A DNA stretch of 64,000 bases from Chania multitudinisentens RB-25 (GCF_000520015.2 NZ_CP007044.2:3038001-3102000); one strand, 5' to 3'. Positions 1-9,369 are shown, numbered from the stretch's first letter. The notes: a model not told the origin generated them from the sequence alone. A program made the numbers and translations.

Positions 1-2
1 AG

Positions 3-1646
3 ATTTATCAAACCACCGTTGCGCCCGGTGCTTTTGTGATTGACGACCTGTATCCCACCAGTTTTCAGGGCGACCTGGTGGTGGAAATACTGGAAGCTGA
101 TGGGCGCGTTTCTTCCTTTACCGTGCCGTTTTCTGCCGTATCTGACTCGATCCGGCCTGGGCATTCACGCGTGAGTTTTTCTGGTGGTCAAGTCCGCAAT
201 ATTGGTAACAGTGATGCGTTGTTTACCGATCTGACCTATCAGGCCGGTTTGACCAACGCCATTACTGCGAATACAGGGGTGCGTATTTCTGATGGTTACC
301 AGGCGTTCCTGGGAGGGGCCGTGTTGGCCAGCCAGTATGGCGCATTAGGGGTTAATGCGACCTATTCACGGGCCGATATGTGGGGAAAGAACCTGGATGG
401 GTGGCGGGTTGGTGCCACTTACAGCCGCACTTTTACACCGACCGCCACTACGCTGGCCTTGGCCGGTTATCGCTATTCCACACAGGGATATCGCGATCTG
501 AGCGATGTGCTGGGCCTGCGTGAAGCCAGCAGTAGCGATGAGGTCTGGCTATCTAATACCTATCAGCAGAGCAATCAGTTCATTGCTACCGTCAGCCAGA
601 GTTTGGGGAAGTATGGTCAGGTCTATTTCTCTGGCTCTACCAGCACCTACCGTGGTGGCCGGGGGCGAGATACCCAATACCAGATGGCGTATTCGCATAG
701 CTACAACAGTATCAGCTATAACCTGTCTCTGGGCCGACAGCAAACCGGCCGGACGCCAACAGGCGTAGTATCCGAGGGGGAGGTTAATCAGGGTCACACG
801 CAAAATGTCATTATGTTTTCGGTCTCGGTTCCGTGGGGAGCGGGGGGGCGTTCACCGCTGGTTTCTGCGGGCGTTACTCACGAAACCGGGGGCAACACTA
901 ATTACCAGACTGCGCTGGCTGGCACCCTTGGTGAAGATCAGAGCCTGAGTTATACCGTCAACGGCGCTTTTAACTCCGGCGGTGAAGGGGCTAGTCTGGG
1001 GGCGAATGTGACTAAACAACTACCGGTGGTTACCGTTGGCGGCAGTTTTTCGCAAGGCCGCAATTATACCCAAGGGGGAGCCAATGCCCGGGGTGCCGCC
1101 GTTTTACACAGTGGTGGCGTGACGTTTGGCCCTTATCTGGGTGAGACCTTTGGATTGATTGAGGCTGAAGGCGTTAAAGGGGCGGAAGTGATGAACGGGA
1201 TAGGCGCGAGGGTTAATCGCTTTGGCTATGCCATCGTTCCTTCGTTGGTGCCTTATCGTTACAACGACATCAGTTTGGACGCCAAAGGGATCGAAAATTC
1301 AAGTGCCGAACTGACCGAAAATCAGCAGCGAGTCGCACCTTATGCCGGCTCGGCGGTAAAAGTCCGTTTCAAAACGCTGGAGGGCTATCCGCTGTTAATC
1401 AAAGTTCGTGAGGAACAAAATAACAGCCTGCTATTAGGCAGCAACGTATATGACAGTAATAATATCGTGGTCGGTCTGGTCGGCCAGGGAAATCAGATTT
1501 ATGCGCGCGCAAGTGGGATGCAGGGGCAGTTGCATGTGAAATGGGGCGAATCTGCCAGTGAGCAATGTACCTTGAGCTATGATTTGCGCGGCCAGGATAT
1601 GCAACAATCGCTGTATCGTCTGGAGTTGCCGTGCATTAGCCAGTGA
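3..1646 (+). CDS. Fimbrial outer-membrane usher, C-terminal part (5' end outside window)
   Basis: This is the 3' part of a FimD/PapC-family usher, the outer-membrane pore that assembles and secretes chaperone-bound pilin subunits. The frame is open from base 3, so the real start lies upstream of the window. The visible protein begins with the typical usher stretch TVAPGAFVIDDLYPT followed by GDLVVEILEADG and FTVPFSAV. A long beta-rich barrel region follows, and the end carries the usual C-terminal plug-like domains with two Cys (SEQCTLSYD and ELPCISQ). About 547 residues are visible, compared with about 800-870 in whole ushers. Nothing fimbrial follows it, so any adhesin or subunit genes must lie to the left. 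Confidence 0.93.
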   Translation: MYQTTVAPGAFVIDDLYPTSFQGDLVVEILEADGRVSSFTVPFSAVSDSIRPGHSRVSFSGGQVRNIGNSDALFTDLTYQAGLTNAITANTGVRISDGYQAFLGGAVLASQYGALGVNATYSRADMWGKNLDGWRVGATYSRTFTPTATTLALAGYRYSTQGYRDLSDVLGLREASSSDEVWLSNTYQQSNQFIATVSQSLGKYGQVYFSGSTSTYRGGRGRDTQYQMAYSHSYNSISYNLSLGRQQTGRTPTGVVSEGEVNQGHTQNVIMFSVSVPWGAGGRSPLVSAGVTHETGGNTNYQTALAGTLGEDQSLSYTVNGAFNSGGEGASLGANVTKQLPVVTVGGSFSQGRNYTQGGANARGAAVLHSGGVTFGPYLGETFGLIEAEGVKGAEVMNGIGARVNRFGYAIVPSLVPYRYNDISLDAKGIENSSAELTENQQRVAPYAGSAVKVRFKTLEGYPLLIKVREEQNNSLLLGSNVYDSNNIVVGLVGQGNQIYARASGMQGQLHVKWGESASEQCTLSYDLRGQDMQQSLYRLELPCISQ

Positions 1647-1706
1647 GAGCCATGCATGATGTTGCCTGTTGAAATCCATGGCGGGTAAACGCTTGGAAAC
1701 ATAGGG

Positions 1707-1932
1707 TTACGGGTTCACTGAAGAAACCAAGCGAAAACCGATACTTATCTCTCTGTAGCCCGGGGAATATGAACGGCGAAACGCCGAACGTCAACTGGTG
1801 GCTGAAGCATGCCAACTTCCACCGCGCACGAACCTCTTGCCATTGTTCCTGCGTCACCTCAAATCGACCTATATAGAAAGATTTTTCTATGCAGACGGCA
1901 TGGCGAGGTTTTTCATTATCTGCTGCCATCAT
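1707..1932 (-). pseudogene. Remnant of a SUMF1/FGE-sulfatase-domain gene
   Basis: Two pieces of a formylglycine-generating-enzyme-like (SUMF1) domain lie head to tail on the minus strand but in different frames. The first, from 1932, reads KPRHAVCIEKSFYIGRFEVTQEQWQEV, split here as KPRHAVCIEKSF and YIGRFEVTQEQW, which is typical of the family's N-terminal edge. The second, ending at the stop at 1707-1709, reads PGYREISIGFRLVSS, typical of its C-terminal edge. Whole domains are about 220-280 residues, so most of the centre has been deleted and the frame shifted. SUMF1 proteins modify sulfatases or act in other oxidations; this copy cannot be functional. Confidence 0.7.
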
Positions 1933-2083
1933 AGACCCGTAACATAATGGCCGTTATTTAACCGACAGCGTTGGCAACACAGAATAAAAAGGCACGCTAT
2001 GCGGGGTATGTAACGCAGAGTGTCACAGGGAAGTAAGTTCCATAAATGGTATGAAGTTAATTCATGGCTAAATGAACGTCTAA

Positions 2084-2101
2084 CCCAGGGAAAACCCTGG
2101 G
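2084..2101. terminator. Hairpin after the MocR-type regulator gene
   Basis: The inverted repeat CCCAGGG-AAAA-CCCTGGG lies 4 bases past the stop codon of the minus-strand regulator gene. There is no strong T tract on the minus strand, so its strength as an intrinsic terminator is uncertain. Confidence 0.5.
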
Positions 2102-2105
2102 CTGT

Positions 2106-3539
2106 TTACTTTGATGCCCTGATAACTTCGGCCAGTTTGGTTACCGCCTGCTCAGCTTCAGCATATTGCGTGAAATTGGTGAACCCCATCAGCAAGCCGT
2201 TAGCGGCAGGAGCCGCTATTTGCCAGTTCGACAATGCCTGCACTGCCAGCCCTTGTTGCAAAGCACGTTGCGCCAGTTCACGATCCTCCAACCCGGCTTT
2301 CAGCCGGGCTAACAATTGGATCCCCCCGGCTTGCGGGGCTACGGCTAAAGAGTCTGCCAATTGTTGTTCCAACGCCTGCGCCAGCCATTCACGGCGCTGG
2401 CGATACAATGGCCGCATCCGTTTTAAATGGCGATAGAAATGCCCTCCATTGATAAAATCGGCTACCGCAGCCTGCATCAGCGGTGGGCAACCACAGGCAT
2501 GCAGGTGGTTGCTCTCCTTAAAAGCGGCGACCTGTTGAACGGGAACCACCAGGTAGGCCAACCGCAGCGCCGGGAACAGCGTTTTGCTGAAAGTGCCGGC
2601 ATACAACACCCGCCCTTGACGGTCGAGGCTTTTCAGCGGTGGCAACGGTCTGCCGTGATAGCGAAATTCACTGTCATAATCATCTTCAACAATCCAGGCT
2701 GAATGGCGTTGTGCCCAATCCAACAACGCTATGCGCCGCGCCAGGCTGAGGGAAACACCGAGCGGGCTCTGATGGGTTGGCGTCAAAACCGCCATGCGGG
2801 CGCTGGGCTGCACAGAGATCCCGGCAGCAATATCCATTCCTTCGGCATCCACCGCGACGGGAACAACCCGCATCCCGGCGGCGTTAAATAACCGTTGTGT
2901 GATCGGATACCCAGGGTTTTCAAGCCAGACAGCATCGCCCGATTGCAGTAATGTGCTGATAATCAGGTTCAACAACGCCTGATAACCCGTGCAGATAAAG
3001 ATCTGTTCCGGCTGGCAGACAATTCCTCGGGAAAGATACAGGTAGTGAACAATTGCCTCTCGCAGCGCCAGCAGGCCATTCGCCGGAGGATGCGCCAGAT
3101 CGACAGTCGTTGTGCCGCGTAATTGGCGGGCTACGATACGTTGCCAAACCGCACGCGGAAAAGCATCCAGTGCGGGCAAACCCAGTTGAAAAGGCCGGAT
3201 CTGGCCCGCTTTCTGAAGGGGAGAAGAGACAAAAGCGGGTAAAGGTTCTACTGCTGCCAACGCGCTGCGTTCTGGCACACTCAACAATTGAGCCGAAACA
3301 TAGGTTCCCGCTTGCCCACGACTTTGTAAAAAGCCTTCAGCTATCAAGGCACCATAGGCGTTTTCTACCGTGGCACGTGCAACCCCTAGTTCGCTCGCCA
3401 GTCCACGGACCGAAGGTAAACGGGCATCAGCGGCTAAGATCCCCTGAGCGATGGCGTCTTTAATCCGCCAATAAATCTGCCGGTGAAGCGGTTCTTTCAG
3501 TTGGTTATCCAACTGAAGAGAAGTAAAGACATGGCGCAT
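2106..3539 (-). CDS. MocR/PdxR-type GntR-family regulator with aminotransferase-like domain
   Basis: The protein has 477 residues. Residues 1-75 form a GntR winged helix (LPSVRGLASELGVARATVENAY), and about 110-470 form a class I aminotransferase-like domain. This includes the pyridoxal-phosphate region (IVEDDYDSEF, residues 283-292) and the likely PLP-binding Lys319 in YAGTFSKTLFP. MocR proteins bind PLP or amino compounds and control genes of vitamin B6, amino acid or GABA metabolism. The gene faces the carboxymuconolactone decarboxylase-like gene at 3642 across about 100 bp, the usual layout for a MocR regulator and its target. Its ligand cannot be read from the sequence. Confidence 0.92.
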   Translation of the reverse strand: MRHVFTSLQLDNQLKEPLHRQIYWRIKDAIAQGILAADARLPSVRGLASELGVARATVENAYGALIAEGFLQSRGQAGTYVSAQLLSVPERSALAAVEPLPAFVSSPLQKAGQIRPFQLGLPALDAFPRAVWQRIVARQLRGTTTVDLAHPPANGLLALREAIVHYLYLSRGIVCQPEQIFICTGYQALLNLIISTLLQSGDAVWLENPGYPITQRLFNAAGMRVVPVAVDAEGMDIAAGISVQPSARMAVLTPTHQSPLGVSLSLARRIALLDWAQRHSAWIVEDDYDSEFRYHGRPLPPLKSLDRQGRVLYAGTFSKTLFPALRLAYLVVPVQQVAAFKESNHLHACGCPPLMQAAVADFINGGHFYRHLKRMRPLYRQRREWLAQALEQQLADSLAVAPQAGGIQLLARLKAGLEDRELAQRALQQGLAVQALSNWQIAAPAANGLLMGFTNFTQYAEAEQAVTKLAEVIRASK

Positions 3540-3563
3540 GATGACCTGGTTAAATAATCATTT

Positions 3564-3587
3564 TATGGCTCTATAGCATAGACCATA
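3564..3587. promoter_or_regulatory. Candidate MocR operator between divergent genes
   Basis: An imperfect palindrome with outer arms TATGG/CCATA and inner arms TCTAT/ATAGA sits midway between the regulator start (3539) and the divergent gene start (3642). Position and symmetry suit a regulator site. Assigning it to the MocR protein is inference. Confidence 0.4.
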
Positions 3588-3641
3588 ATCTCGCTAAAGT
3601 AGCGCTCTTTCATTTGTTATGCCATTACTCTGAGGTTAAGT

Positions 3642-4073
3642 ATGATCAAGCAGCGTCTGAAGTATTCCGAACTGTCACCGGCCCCCTTTAAAGGCATGTT
3701 GAACGTATTGGCTGGGTTGGAAAAAGGGACTTTGGATAAGACAATAATAGAATTGGTGTTTATGCGGGTTTCGCAAATTAATGGCTGCGCTTTTTGTCTC
3801 GATATGCACGGCAAGGCGCTGCGTGAAGCGGGTTTTGATAATGCCAAGCTTGATACGTTAGCGGGTTGGCGTGTCAGCCATGCATTCAGCGAACGTGAAC
3901 GGGCGGCGTTAGAGTGGGCGGAGGCCGTCACGCTGATTACTACCAGCGGTACGCCAAACAGTGTTTTTGACTCATTGAAAGCGCATTTTAGTGACGCAGA
4001 AATCAGCGACTTGACCTTTGCCATCAGCATTATGAACGCTTTCAATCGTTTGGCGATCAGCCTGCGGCAATAA
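3642..4073 (+). CDS. Carboxymuconolactone decarboxylase-family (AhpD-like) protein
   Basis: A 143-residue small helical protein of the CMD/AhpD family. The conserved stretch at residues 37-56 (ELVFMRVSQINGCAFCLDMH) contains the redox pair Cys49-x-x-Cys52 and His56, the pattern of alkylhydroperoxidase AhpD-type members that reduce peroxides or regenerate a partner. The ATG at 3642 follows a GAGGTTAAG Shine-Dalgarno-like stretch. It stands alone and is divergent from the MocR-type regulator, which probably controls it. The physiological substrate is unknown. Confidence 0.88.
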   Translation: MIKQRLKYSELSPAPFKGMLNVLAGLEKGTLDKTIIELVFMRVSQINGCAFCLDMHGKALREAGFDNAKLDTLAGWRVSHAFSERERAALEWAEAVTLITTSGTPNSVFDSLKAHFSDAEISDLTFAISIMNAFNRLAISLRQ

Positions 4074-4588
4074 TCTCTACTCTAGCCAGATACGCTGAAA
4101 ACCCTAAACTCAACGTTTGAATATCGCGTTATCACTTGAACATATAACGTATTGAAATGAAAAGCGCCATGTCATGGCGCTAAGTTTGGTGGTGAATTTC
4201 AATCCTTAATACATATCTATCGATGCTAACCCTGCCCAATAGAACCTATTTTATTACGATATTGATATTTCCCATTATAAACTCCTATGAAAATAGGTTT
4301 AATAATACTTTGCGGTAAAGCTGGTTCGTTATTTTTTATAATTAATATATCCAACTGATAATGTTAATAGCGAATAACATTTATGGATATTACGGCTTTC
4401 ATAGCAATGCCGCCTTTCTACAGATTCATTTTCTAGAGCCCTATGGAAAATCAGGGCTATGAATGAAACTCATCAATTCCCCATGAAAATCAGGATTAAA
4501 ATACTCTGGATACGCAGAGCCCTGTTGTTCAAACGAGCAGGATGAACAATAAAAAACCCTGAGTTATAAACAGGTTGATGTAAACATT
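4074..4588. other. Intergenic, AT-rich, no gene seen
   Basis: Apart from the palindrome at 4163-4181 and a short stem AGCCCT/AGGGCT at 4447-4468, this 515-base stretch holds no convincing coding sequence. It probably contains the promoter of the SDR gene at 4589, but no clear -35/-10 pair could be assigned. Confidence 0.5.
4163..4181. terminator. Palindrome downstream of the CMD-family gene
   Basis: A perfect 9-bp inverted repeat, AGCGCCATG-T-CATGGCGCT, lies 90 bases after the stop codon. It could act as a transcript end or a REP-like hairpin. There is no clear T tract. Confidence 0.35.
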
Positions 4589-5389
4589 ATGGTAAATAAA
4601 ACCTTAAATATTCTTATCATCGGCGCGACGGGTAGCATTGGAAAACATGTTACAGCCATTGCCGTTAATGCGGGACATCGGGTACGAGTACTGTTACGCA
4701 AAACATCTCATGATGAAATGCTGCCAGAGCAGGTGCAAAAATATTATGGCGATGTGACACAGCCAGAAACACTGGGTGATGCACTGAAGGGCATTGAGGC
4801 CGTGGTTTTCACTCTGGGCACACACGGACAAGGGAAGCTCGGCGCTCAAGCTGTCGATTATGGCGGGGTGCGCAATGTGTTGATGGCCCTGCGTGGAAGA
4901 GCAGTTCGTGTGGCTTTAATGACCACCATTGGCGTGACGGAAAGGAAGGGGGTCTGGAATCAACGCACTCAGCTTCATGATTGGAAGCGGTGTTCAGAAC
5001 GGCTTTTGAGGGCCAGTGGGCAGGTTTATACCATCGTCCGGCCAGGTTGGTTCGATTATAACCAGCCGGATGAACATCGGCTGATATTGCTTCAAGGCGA
5101 CCGGCGTCACTCAGGGACTCCGCAAGACGGTGTTATCGCCCGTAAACAGATTGCAGAAGTTCTGGTTGCCAGTCTGACATCACAGGCCGCGATGAATAAA
5201 AGTTTTGAGCTGGTTGCTGAGCGTGGGCCAGCACAACATGAGTTAGAGCCGCTGTTCGCCGCGCTTAAATCGGATCAGCATGACGCATTGGATGGAGTAG
5301 AGGATCTGAATAACATGCCTTTGGCAGAGGAGCCCGTATCTGTTCAGATGGAATTGCAAAATCTATCAGCTCTCCGTAATAAACCATGA
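4589..5389 (+). CDS. NAD(P)-binding atypical SDR (NmrA/NAD-dependent epimerase-like)
   Basis: The 266-residue protein has an N-terminal Rossmann fold with the dinucleotide motif GATGSIG at residues 12-18, an Arg-rich strand after beta-2 (VRVLLRK) that favours NADP, and the later motif YTIVRPGWF typical of atypical short-chain dehydrogenases that act as NAD(P)H-binding reductases or sensors. No classical Tyr-x-x-x-Lys pair is obvious. It is followed 26 bp downstream by a Tat-exported flavodoxin in the same direction, so the two probably form an operon. The substrate is not known. Confidence 0.82.
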   Translation: MVNKTLNILIIGATGSIGKHVTAIAVNAGHRVRVLLRKTSHDEMLPEQVQKYYGDVTQPETLGDALKGIEAVVFTLGTHGQGKLGAQAVDYGGVRNVLMALRGRAVRVALMTTIGVTERKGVWNQRTQLHDWKRCSERLLRASGQVYTIVRPGWFDYNQPDEHRLILLQGDRRHSGTPQDGVIARKQIAEVLVASLTSQAAMNKSFELVAERGPAQHELEPLFAALKSDQHDALDGVEDLNNMPLAEEPVSVQMELQNLSALRNKP

Positions 5390-5415
5390 ATTTCTAATCA
5401 ATAGGGGCATAGAAG

Positions 5416-6018
5416 ATGGCAAAGAAATCGTATGGATTAACCCGCAGAGAGATATTAAAAAGTTCGGTACTTCTGCCTCTGCTGGCTTCCTCAAACAGTT
5501 TTTCATCACCTTCTAATGGTTATTTTCTTCCCTCAGACAAAAAAGTGTTGGTCGCTTATTTTTCTCGTTCAGGGAATACTCGCGTTATTGCGGGCCAGCT
5601 CCATCGGGCATTGAATACCGCGCTGTTTGAAATCCAGCCAGCTAAACCTTATCCAGAAGATTATGAAGAAACGGTAGCGCAAGTGCGTCAAGAAACCGGC
5701 ACAAACTTTGAGCCTCCCTTGCTCAGCCAGGTGCCCAATATAGCGGCTTACGACACACTGTTTCTGGGATTTCCTATCTGGGGAACCACATTACCGCCGG
5801 TGATCCGTACGTTTCTGTCAAGCCATGATTTGTCTGGGAAAACCCTCATCCCGTTTATTACCCATGGGGGATATGGCGTTGGCAGCAGCCTGAAGGTGCT
5901 TGCCAGCTATGCACCTCATGTCAACCTCGTGAAGGGGTTTGTGAAGCGCGCCGACAGCGAAAGAGAAACGCTGACGCAACTCACTCAATGGTTAAGTGAA
6001 TCAGAGCTGAAAATCTAG
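5416..6018 (+). CDS. Tat-signal flavodoxin-family protein
   Basis: The 200-residue protein starts with a twin-arginine-type signal (LTRREILKSSVLLPLLASS, Arg10-Arg11). A flavodoxin-like domain with the FMN phosphate loop SRSGNT (residues 50-55) and the later FGFPIWGTT-type loop (LGFPIWGTTLPP) follows. This predicts a flavin-containing electron carrier or reductase exported folded to the periplasm. It probably shares a transcript with the SDR upstream. Such exported flavodoxins are often found beside oxidoreductases, but the partner here is not defined. Confidence 0.85.
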   Translation: MAKKSYGLTRREILKSSVLLPLLASSNSFSSPSNGYFLPSDKKVLVAYFSRSGNTRVIAGQLHRALNTALFEIQPAKPYPEDYEETVAQVRQETGTNFEPPLLSQVPNIAAYDTLFLGFPIWGTTLPPVIRTFLSSHDLSGKTLIPFITHGGYGVGSSLKVLASYAPHVNLVKGFVKRADSERETLTQLTQWLSESELKI

Positions 6019-6130
6019 GCACATCAGTATTGAGCGGAAATACGGCTTGCCGGTTAACCCTTATTTTCTGGCCATGGGGCAACGTTAGACGGTCTTACCG
6101 ATTCTGTGCTGGCTTTGTCGTTCAGCGTTT

Positions 6131-6583
6131 TCAGCTGGGCAGACCACCTTGTACCTGTGTCTCTTCCGGTAATAATACACGGCCATCTTGCGCAGTGGGC
6201 TGCATCAGCCCAAGAGGTTTGCCGGAGCCTGTTTCTATTAATTGGGAATGTGTTTCGCCAGCCTGAAACAGGTGTTGTTCTCCCCACTGCCGTAAAGCGA
6301 CCACGACAGGGAAGAGGCGCTTTCCTGCCGGTGTCAGAACATATTCCAGATAAGAGGTGCCATCCGAGGCTGGCTGGATGGTGAAAATACCCGCATCTAC
6401 CAACCCGCGCAGGCGATCTGTCAGGATACTGCGGGCCACGCCCAGATCCCGCTGGAAGCTACTGAAGCGGCGTGTGCCATTAAAGGCATCACGGACGATG
6501 AGCAACGACCAACGATCCCCGATGAGCTCAACCGAACGTGCCACCGGGCATGTATCGGCTTGTTTGTTCTGGTGCTTACCCAT
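6131..6583 (-). CDS. HxlR-family winged-helix transcriptional regulator
   Basis: The 150-residue protein has the HxlR signature CPVARSVELIGDRWSLLIVRD, here split as CPVARSVELIGD and RWSLLIVRD, followed by RRFSSFQRDLGVARSILTDR. The Cys near residue 11 is typical of redox- or aldehyde-responsive members such as YodB/HypR. I use the ATG at 6583 because AAGGAA lies about 7 bases upstream; a longer reading to 6625 lacks a good ribosome site. The gene faces an MFS exporter, its likely target. It ends about 110 bases from the convergent flavodoxin gene. Confidence 0.88.
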   Translation of the reverse strand: MGKHQNKQADTCPVARSVELIGDRWSLLIVRDAFNGTRRFSSFQRDLGVARSILTDRLRGLVDAGIFTIQPASDGTSYLEYVLTPAGKRLFPVVVALRQWGEQHLFQAGETHSQLIETGSGKPLGLMQPTAQDGRVLLPEETQVQGGLPS

Positions 6584-6669
6584 ACTGGTTCCTTTTAGGT
6601 GTTCTGACTCAACAGGTCTTCTCATTTATTTGGTTTCATTTTAAGACTACTTGCTCCATAATTAAACTG

Positions 6670-6684
6670 GTCTTAATTTAAGAC
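6670..6684. promoter_or_regulatory. Candidate HxlR operator upstream of the MFS gene
   Basis: A perfect palindrome GTCTTAA-T-TTAAGAC sits 20 bases before the MFS start, and another half-site TTAAGAC lies at 6641-6647. Symmetry and placement between the divergent genes suggest a binding site for the HxlR regulator. This is inference. Confidence 0.5.
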
Positions 6685-6704
6685 TGAATTGCATGGGGAA
6701 ATAT

Positions 6705-7967
6705 ATGCTTATTCATCAGCACACGAAACCTGAATTGCCTGAACCACAACCGTCCGTGAGCGGTTCTTCAGTCAGTATGCCACGCTCATTGGTGATGCTG
6801 TTTGCCTGTGCCAGCGCTATCAGCGTAGCGAATGTTTATTATGCGCAACCGCTGCTGGATGCTTTGGCGGCAGATTTTGTTATCAGCCAGGCTGCTATTG
6901 GCAGCGTGATAACGTCGACACAGGTGGGCTGTGCGCTGGCCTTGCTGTTGCTGGTACCGCTGGGAGACAAGATGAACCGGCGCAGTTTGATGCTCATACA
7001 ATTGGGCGCACTTGTTGTGACCTTGATCGGTATCGGGTTGGTCACTTCTGCGCTGGCTTTGCTGATTGGTATGCTGATGGTGGGGTTGTTGGGCACGGCC
7101 ATGACACAAGGGCTGATTGCTTATGCAGCGACAGCCGCCGCGCCGGCCGAACGTGGCCGCGTGATTGGCGCGGCGCAGGGCGGTGTGGTTATTGGCTTGT
7201 TACTGGCACGGGTTGTTGCCGGAGGAGTCGCTGATCTGGCAGGCTGGCGTGGTGTTTATTGGTTTTCTGCACTTATTATGCTGGCGCTGGCGGTGATGCT
7301 CTGGCGTTTTCTGCCTGAGCAGCCCCGTTCCTTACAACAGTTCACGTATCTGCAATTGATTTTTTCGATGTTTACCCTGTTGCGGCGTGAGCGCGTGCTT
7401 TATATCCGTGGCGGTATTGCGCTACTGATGTTTGCCGCCTTCAGCATCTTCTGGAGCGCGCTGGTCCTGCTGTTGAGCGTAGCGCCTTATCATTTTTCAC
7501 ATACAGTTATCGGGGCCTTCGGGTTAGTGGGAGTGGTGGGGGCGCTGGCGGCGGCCCGGGCTGGATATTGGGCCGATCGCGGGTTAGGGCAATGGATTAG
7601 TGGCTTGGCATTGCTGCTATTACTGGTTTCATGGGGGGCGTTATGGCTCACTCCTCATTCGCTGTGGTTCCTGGTTATTGGCATTATTGCGCTGGATCTT
7701 GGCGGCCAAGCTATTCATGTGACTAACCAGAGTATGATCTTTAGCACGCAAACGGAGGCGCACAGCAGATTGGCAGGTTGCTATATGCTGTTTTATGCGG
7801 TGGGCAGTGCTCTGGGAGCGATTGCTTCGACGACGGTTTTTGCCGCCGCTGGCTGGTTCGGTGTTTGCTTGTTGGGGGCGGGGGTAAGTTTGGCTGCGTT
7901 GATTTTCTGGGCAAGCACCCTGAATTTGAAAAAATCCGTATCGGTTCCAGTGCAAACTTCACATTGA
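6705..7967 (+). CDS. MFS drug-efflux-type transporter
   Basis: About 420 residues with twelve predicted membrane helices. It has the MFS motif A-like loop LVPLGDKMNRRSLM between helices 2 and 3 and GYWADRGLGQ in the second half. It begins with a polar N-terminus of about 25 residues before ACASAISVANVYYAQPLL, a start shared with the YnfM/YdhP-like DHA1 exporters. The ATG at 6705 follows GGGGA at good spacing; an ATG at 6693 is possible but has no ribosome site. It is divergent from the HxlR regulator, which suggests inducible efflux of a reactive or toxic compound. Confidence 0.9.
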   Translation: MLIHQHTKPELPEPQPSVSGSSVSMPRSLVMLFACASAISVANVYYAQPLLDALAADFVISQAAIGSVITSTQVGCALALLLLVPLGDKMNRRSLMLIQLGALVVTLIGIGLVTSALALLIGMLMVGLLGTAMTQGLIAYAATAAAPAERGRVIGAAQGGVVIGLLLARVVAGGVADLAGWRGVYWFSALIMLALAVMLWRFLPEQPRSLQQFTYLQLIFSMFTLLRRERVLYIRGGIALLMFAAFSIFWSALVLLLSVAPYHFSHTVIGAFGLVGVVGALAAARAGYWADRGLGQWISGLALLLLLVSWGALWLTPHSLWFLVIGIIALDLGGQAIHVTNQSMIFSTQTEAHSRLAGCYMLFYAVGSALGAIASTTVFAAAGWFGVCLLGAGVSLAALIFWASTLNLKKSVSVPVQTSH

Positions 7968-8145
7968 TCTCCATGCAAGATGGATCTGCTTACCGTCAAC
8001 GAGATGAATAGAAGAATCGGCTATCTATCTGCTCAATGAGGCTCTGGTAAGTGGAGCGGCAGCAGGTTTTCTAATAGTGATGTGATACTTTGGGAGCTTC
8101 AATTGTTAAGGTACGTCATACAGGCCTGATGAGAGAGTGATCTCC

Positions 8146-9369
8146 ATGAAAATCGATGCATCCAAACCCCGCTGCCCGGTGGGATCCATAACCGAAAATG
8201 GTCGTTACACTATCTATCTGACTGGGCCGAATAGCCACCTCCTTATTCGCGAGGCTGGCGTTGGTAGCCTTGCTATCGGACCTTCATCCTTGGGCAAGAA
8301 GGTGAATCTGCGCGTAGAACCAGACGAGTGTCTTGACTGGACAGTTTTCGACGCCTTTGCAACGCCAGCCGGTTACCCGTGGCCGCGCTTCCTGAGTTAT
8401 ACGGGGAATGATAACGGTTTCTTCAACTGGGCCAATGAGCGCCAGATTGAGACTATGTCATGGTATCCGGTGCTATCTGGGGATATAGCTGTTGATGCCA
8501 GCCGATCAAAATTCCAGACACTGCAAATCGAGCTAAACGAACCCGATGGCCGATTGCACCTTACGCTGCCAAGGCGAGAGTTTTCTCCCTATTTTCGTCT
8601 CTGCTTGCATGGCGACCTCGCCCGATTTACCGCTGATGGTGCTCTGCCTCGAACCTTGGAGTTGGTGCCGCGTACCGGCCCACGTAGGAGTGACACCCCT
8701 TATCTGTTGCCAGACCTGGGGGTACTGCACACAGTCACTGAGCTGGAATTGCGCAATGGGCCAATGGCACAACCGATTTCCCTGGCGTGCTTAGATCACT
8801 TTCCAAATTTAAAGTCTCTCAGCCTGTGGGGCAACTTCACGAATCTTGAGGCGTTGGCGGAACAATCTCAGTTGGAAGCCCTGGCATTGCGTTTCATGCC
8901 GGATCTTACCGAGCTTTCGCCATTGAGTGCCTGGCCCCACCTTAACAGCTTTATCGCCTTTAACATTGAGGAAACGGCAGGTAAGCGCCTGCGCCAGCAA
9001 CTCAAAGCCCGTTCCACTGTCCGTGCCTGGACGGGACATGTTGGTGTCAGCCAGTTACGAAAGTCCGAATGGTGGGAGTCTGAATTTGGCCGACCGTTTT
9101 CCGCATGGCTCAAGCGCCTCGCCAAGGTGGCGAACGAGGCTTATGATGTAGCACTGAAAGCATTAACTGAGGCGCAAACCATTGCTGAGGCCCAGATGGT
9201 TTTCACCACCTTTGCCATGCGCCTCAACGTGCTTAAGGGAATCGAGACAACAGAGCGTGACGACCTGAGTGAAGCCGTGTGGCAACTGAGCCAATCTGCT
9301 CCGGCGGTGCGCTTGGGAATTTCGGAGGAAATGGCTCAACGATGGTTCGATGATGCTCGCGATTACTGA
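8146..9369 (+). CDS. Hypothetical protein with short leucine-rich region
   Basis: A protein of about 407 residues with no family I can name with certainty. The N-terminal half is beta-rich. The centre (about 190-285) has leucine-rich-repeat-like strands: VTELELRNG, LKSLSLWG, LEALALRFM and LNSFIAF. The C-terminal 110 residues look helical. There is no signal peptide, so it is probably cytoplasmic. The ATG at 8146 is preceded by GAGAG; a GTG at 8137 is also possible. Such stand-alone proteins are often accessory genes, sometimes immunity-like, but no toxin neighbour is seen here. Confidence 0.7.
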   Translation: MKIDASKPRCPVGSITENGRYTIYLTGPNSHLLIREAGVGSLAIGPSSLGKKVNLRVEPDECLDWTVFDAFATPAGYPWPRFLSYTGNDNGFFNWANERQIETMSWYPVLSGDIAVDASRSKFQTLQIELNEPDGRLHLTLPRREFSPYFRLCLHGDLARFTADGALPRTLELVPRTGPRRSDTPYLLPDLGVLHTVTELELRNGPMAQPISLACLDHFPNLKSLSLWGNFTNLEALAEQSQLEALALRFMPDLTELSPLSAWPHLNSFIAFNIEETAGKRLRQQLKARSTVRAWTGHVGVSQLRKSEWWESEFGRPFSAWLKRLAKVANEAYDVALKALTEAQTIAEAQMVFTTFAMRLNVLKGIETTERDDLSEAVWQLSQSAPAVRLGISEEMAQRWFDDARDY

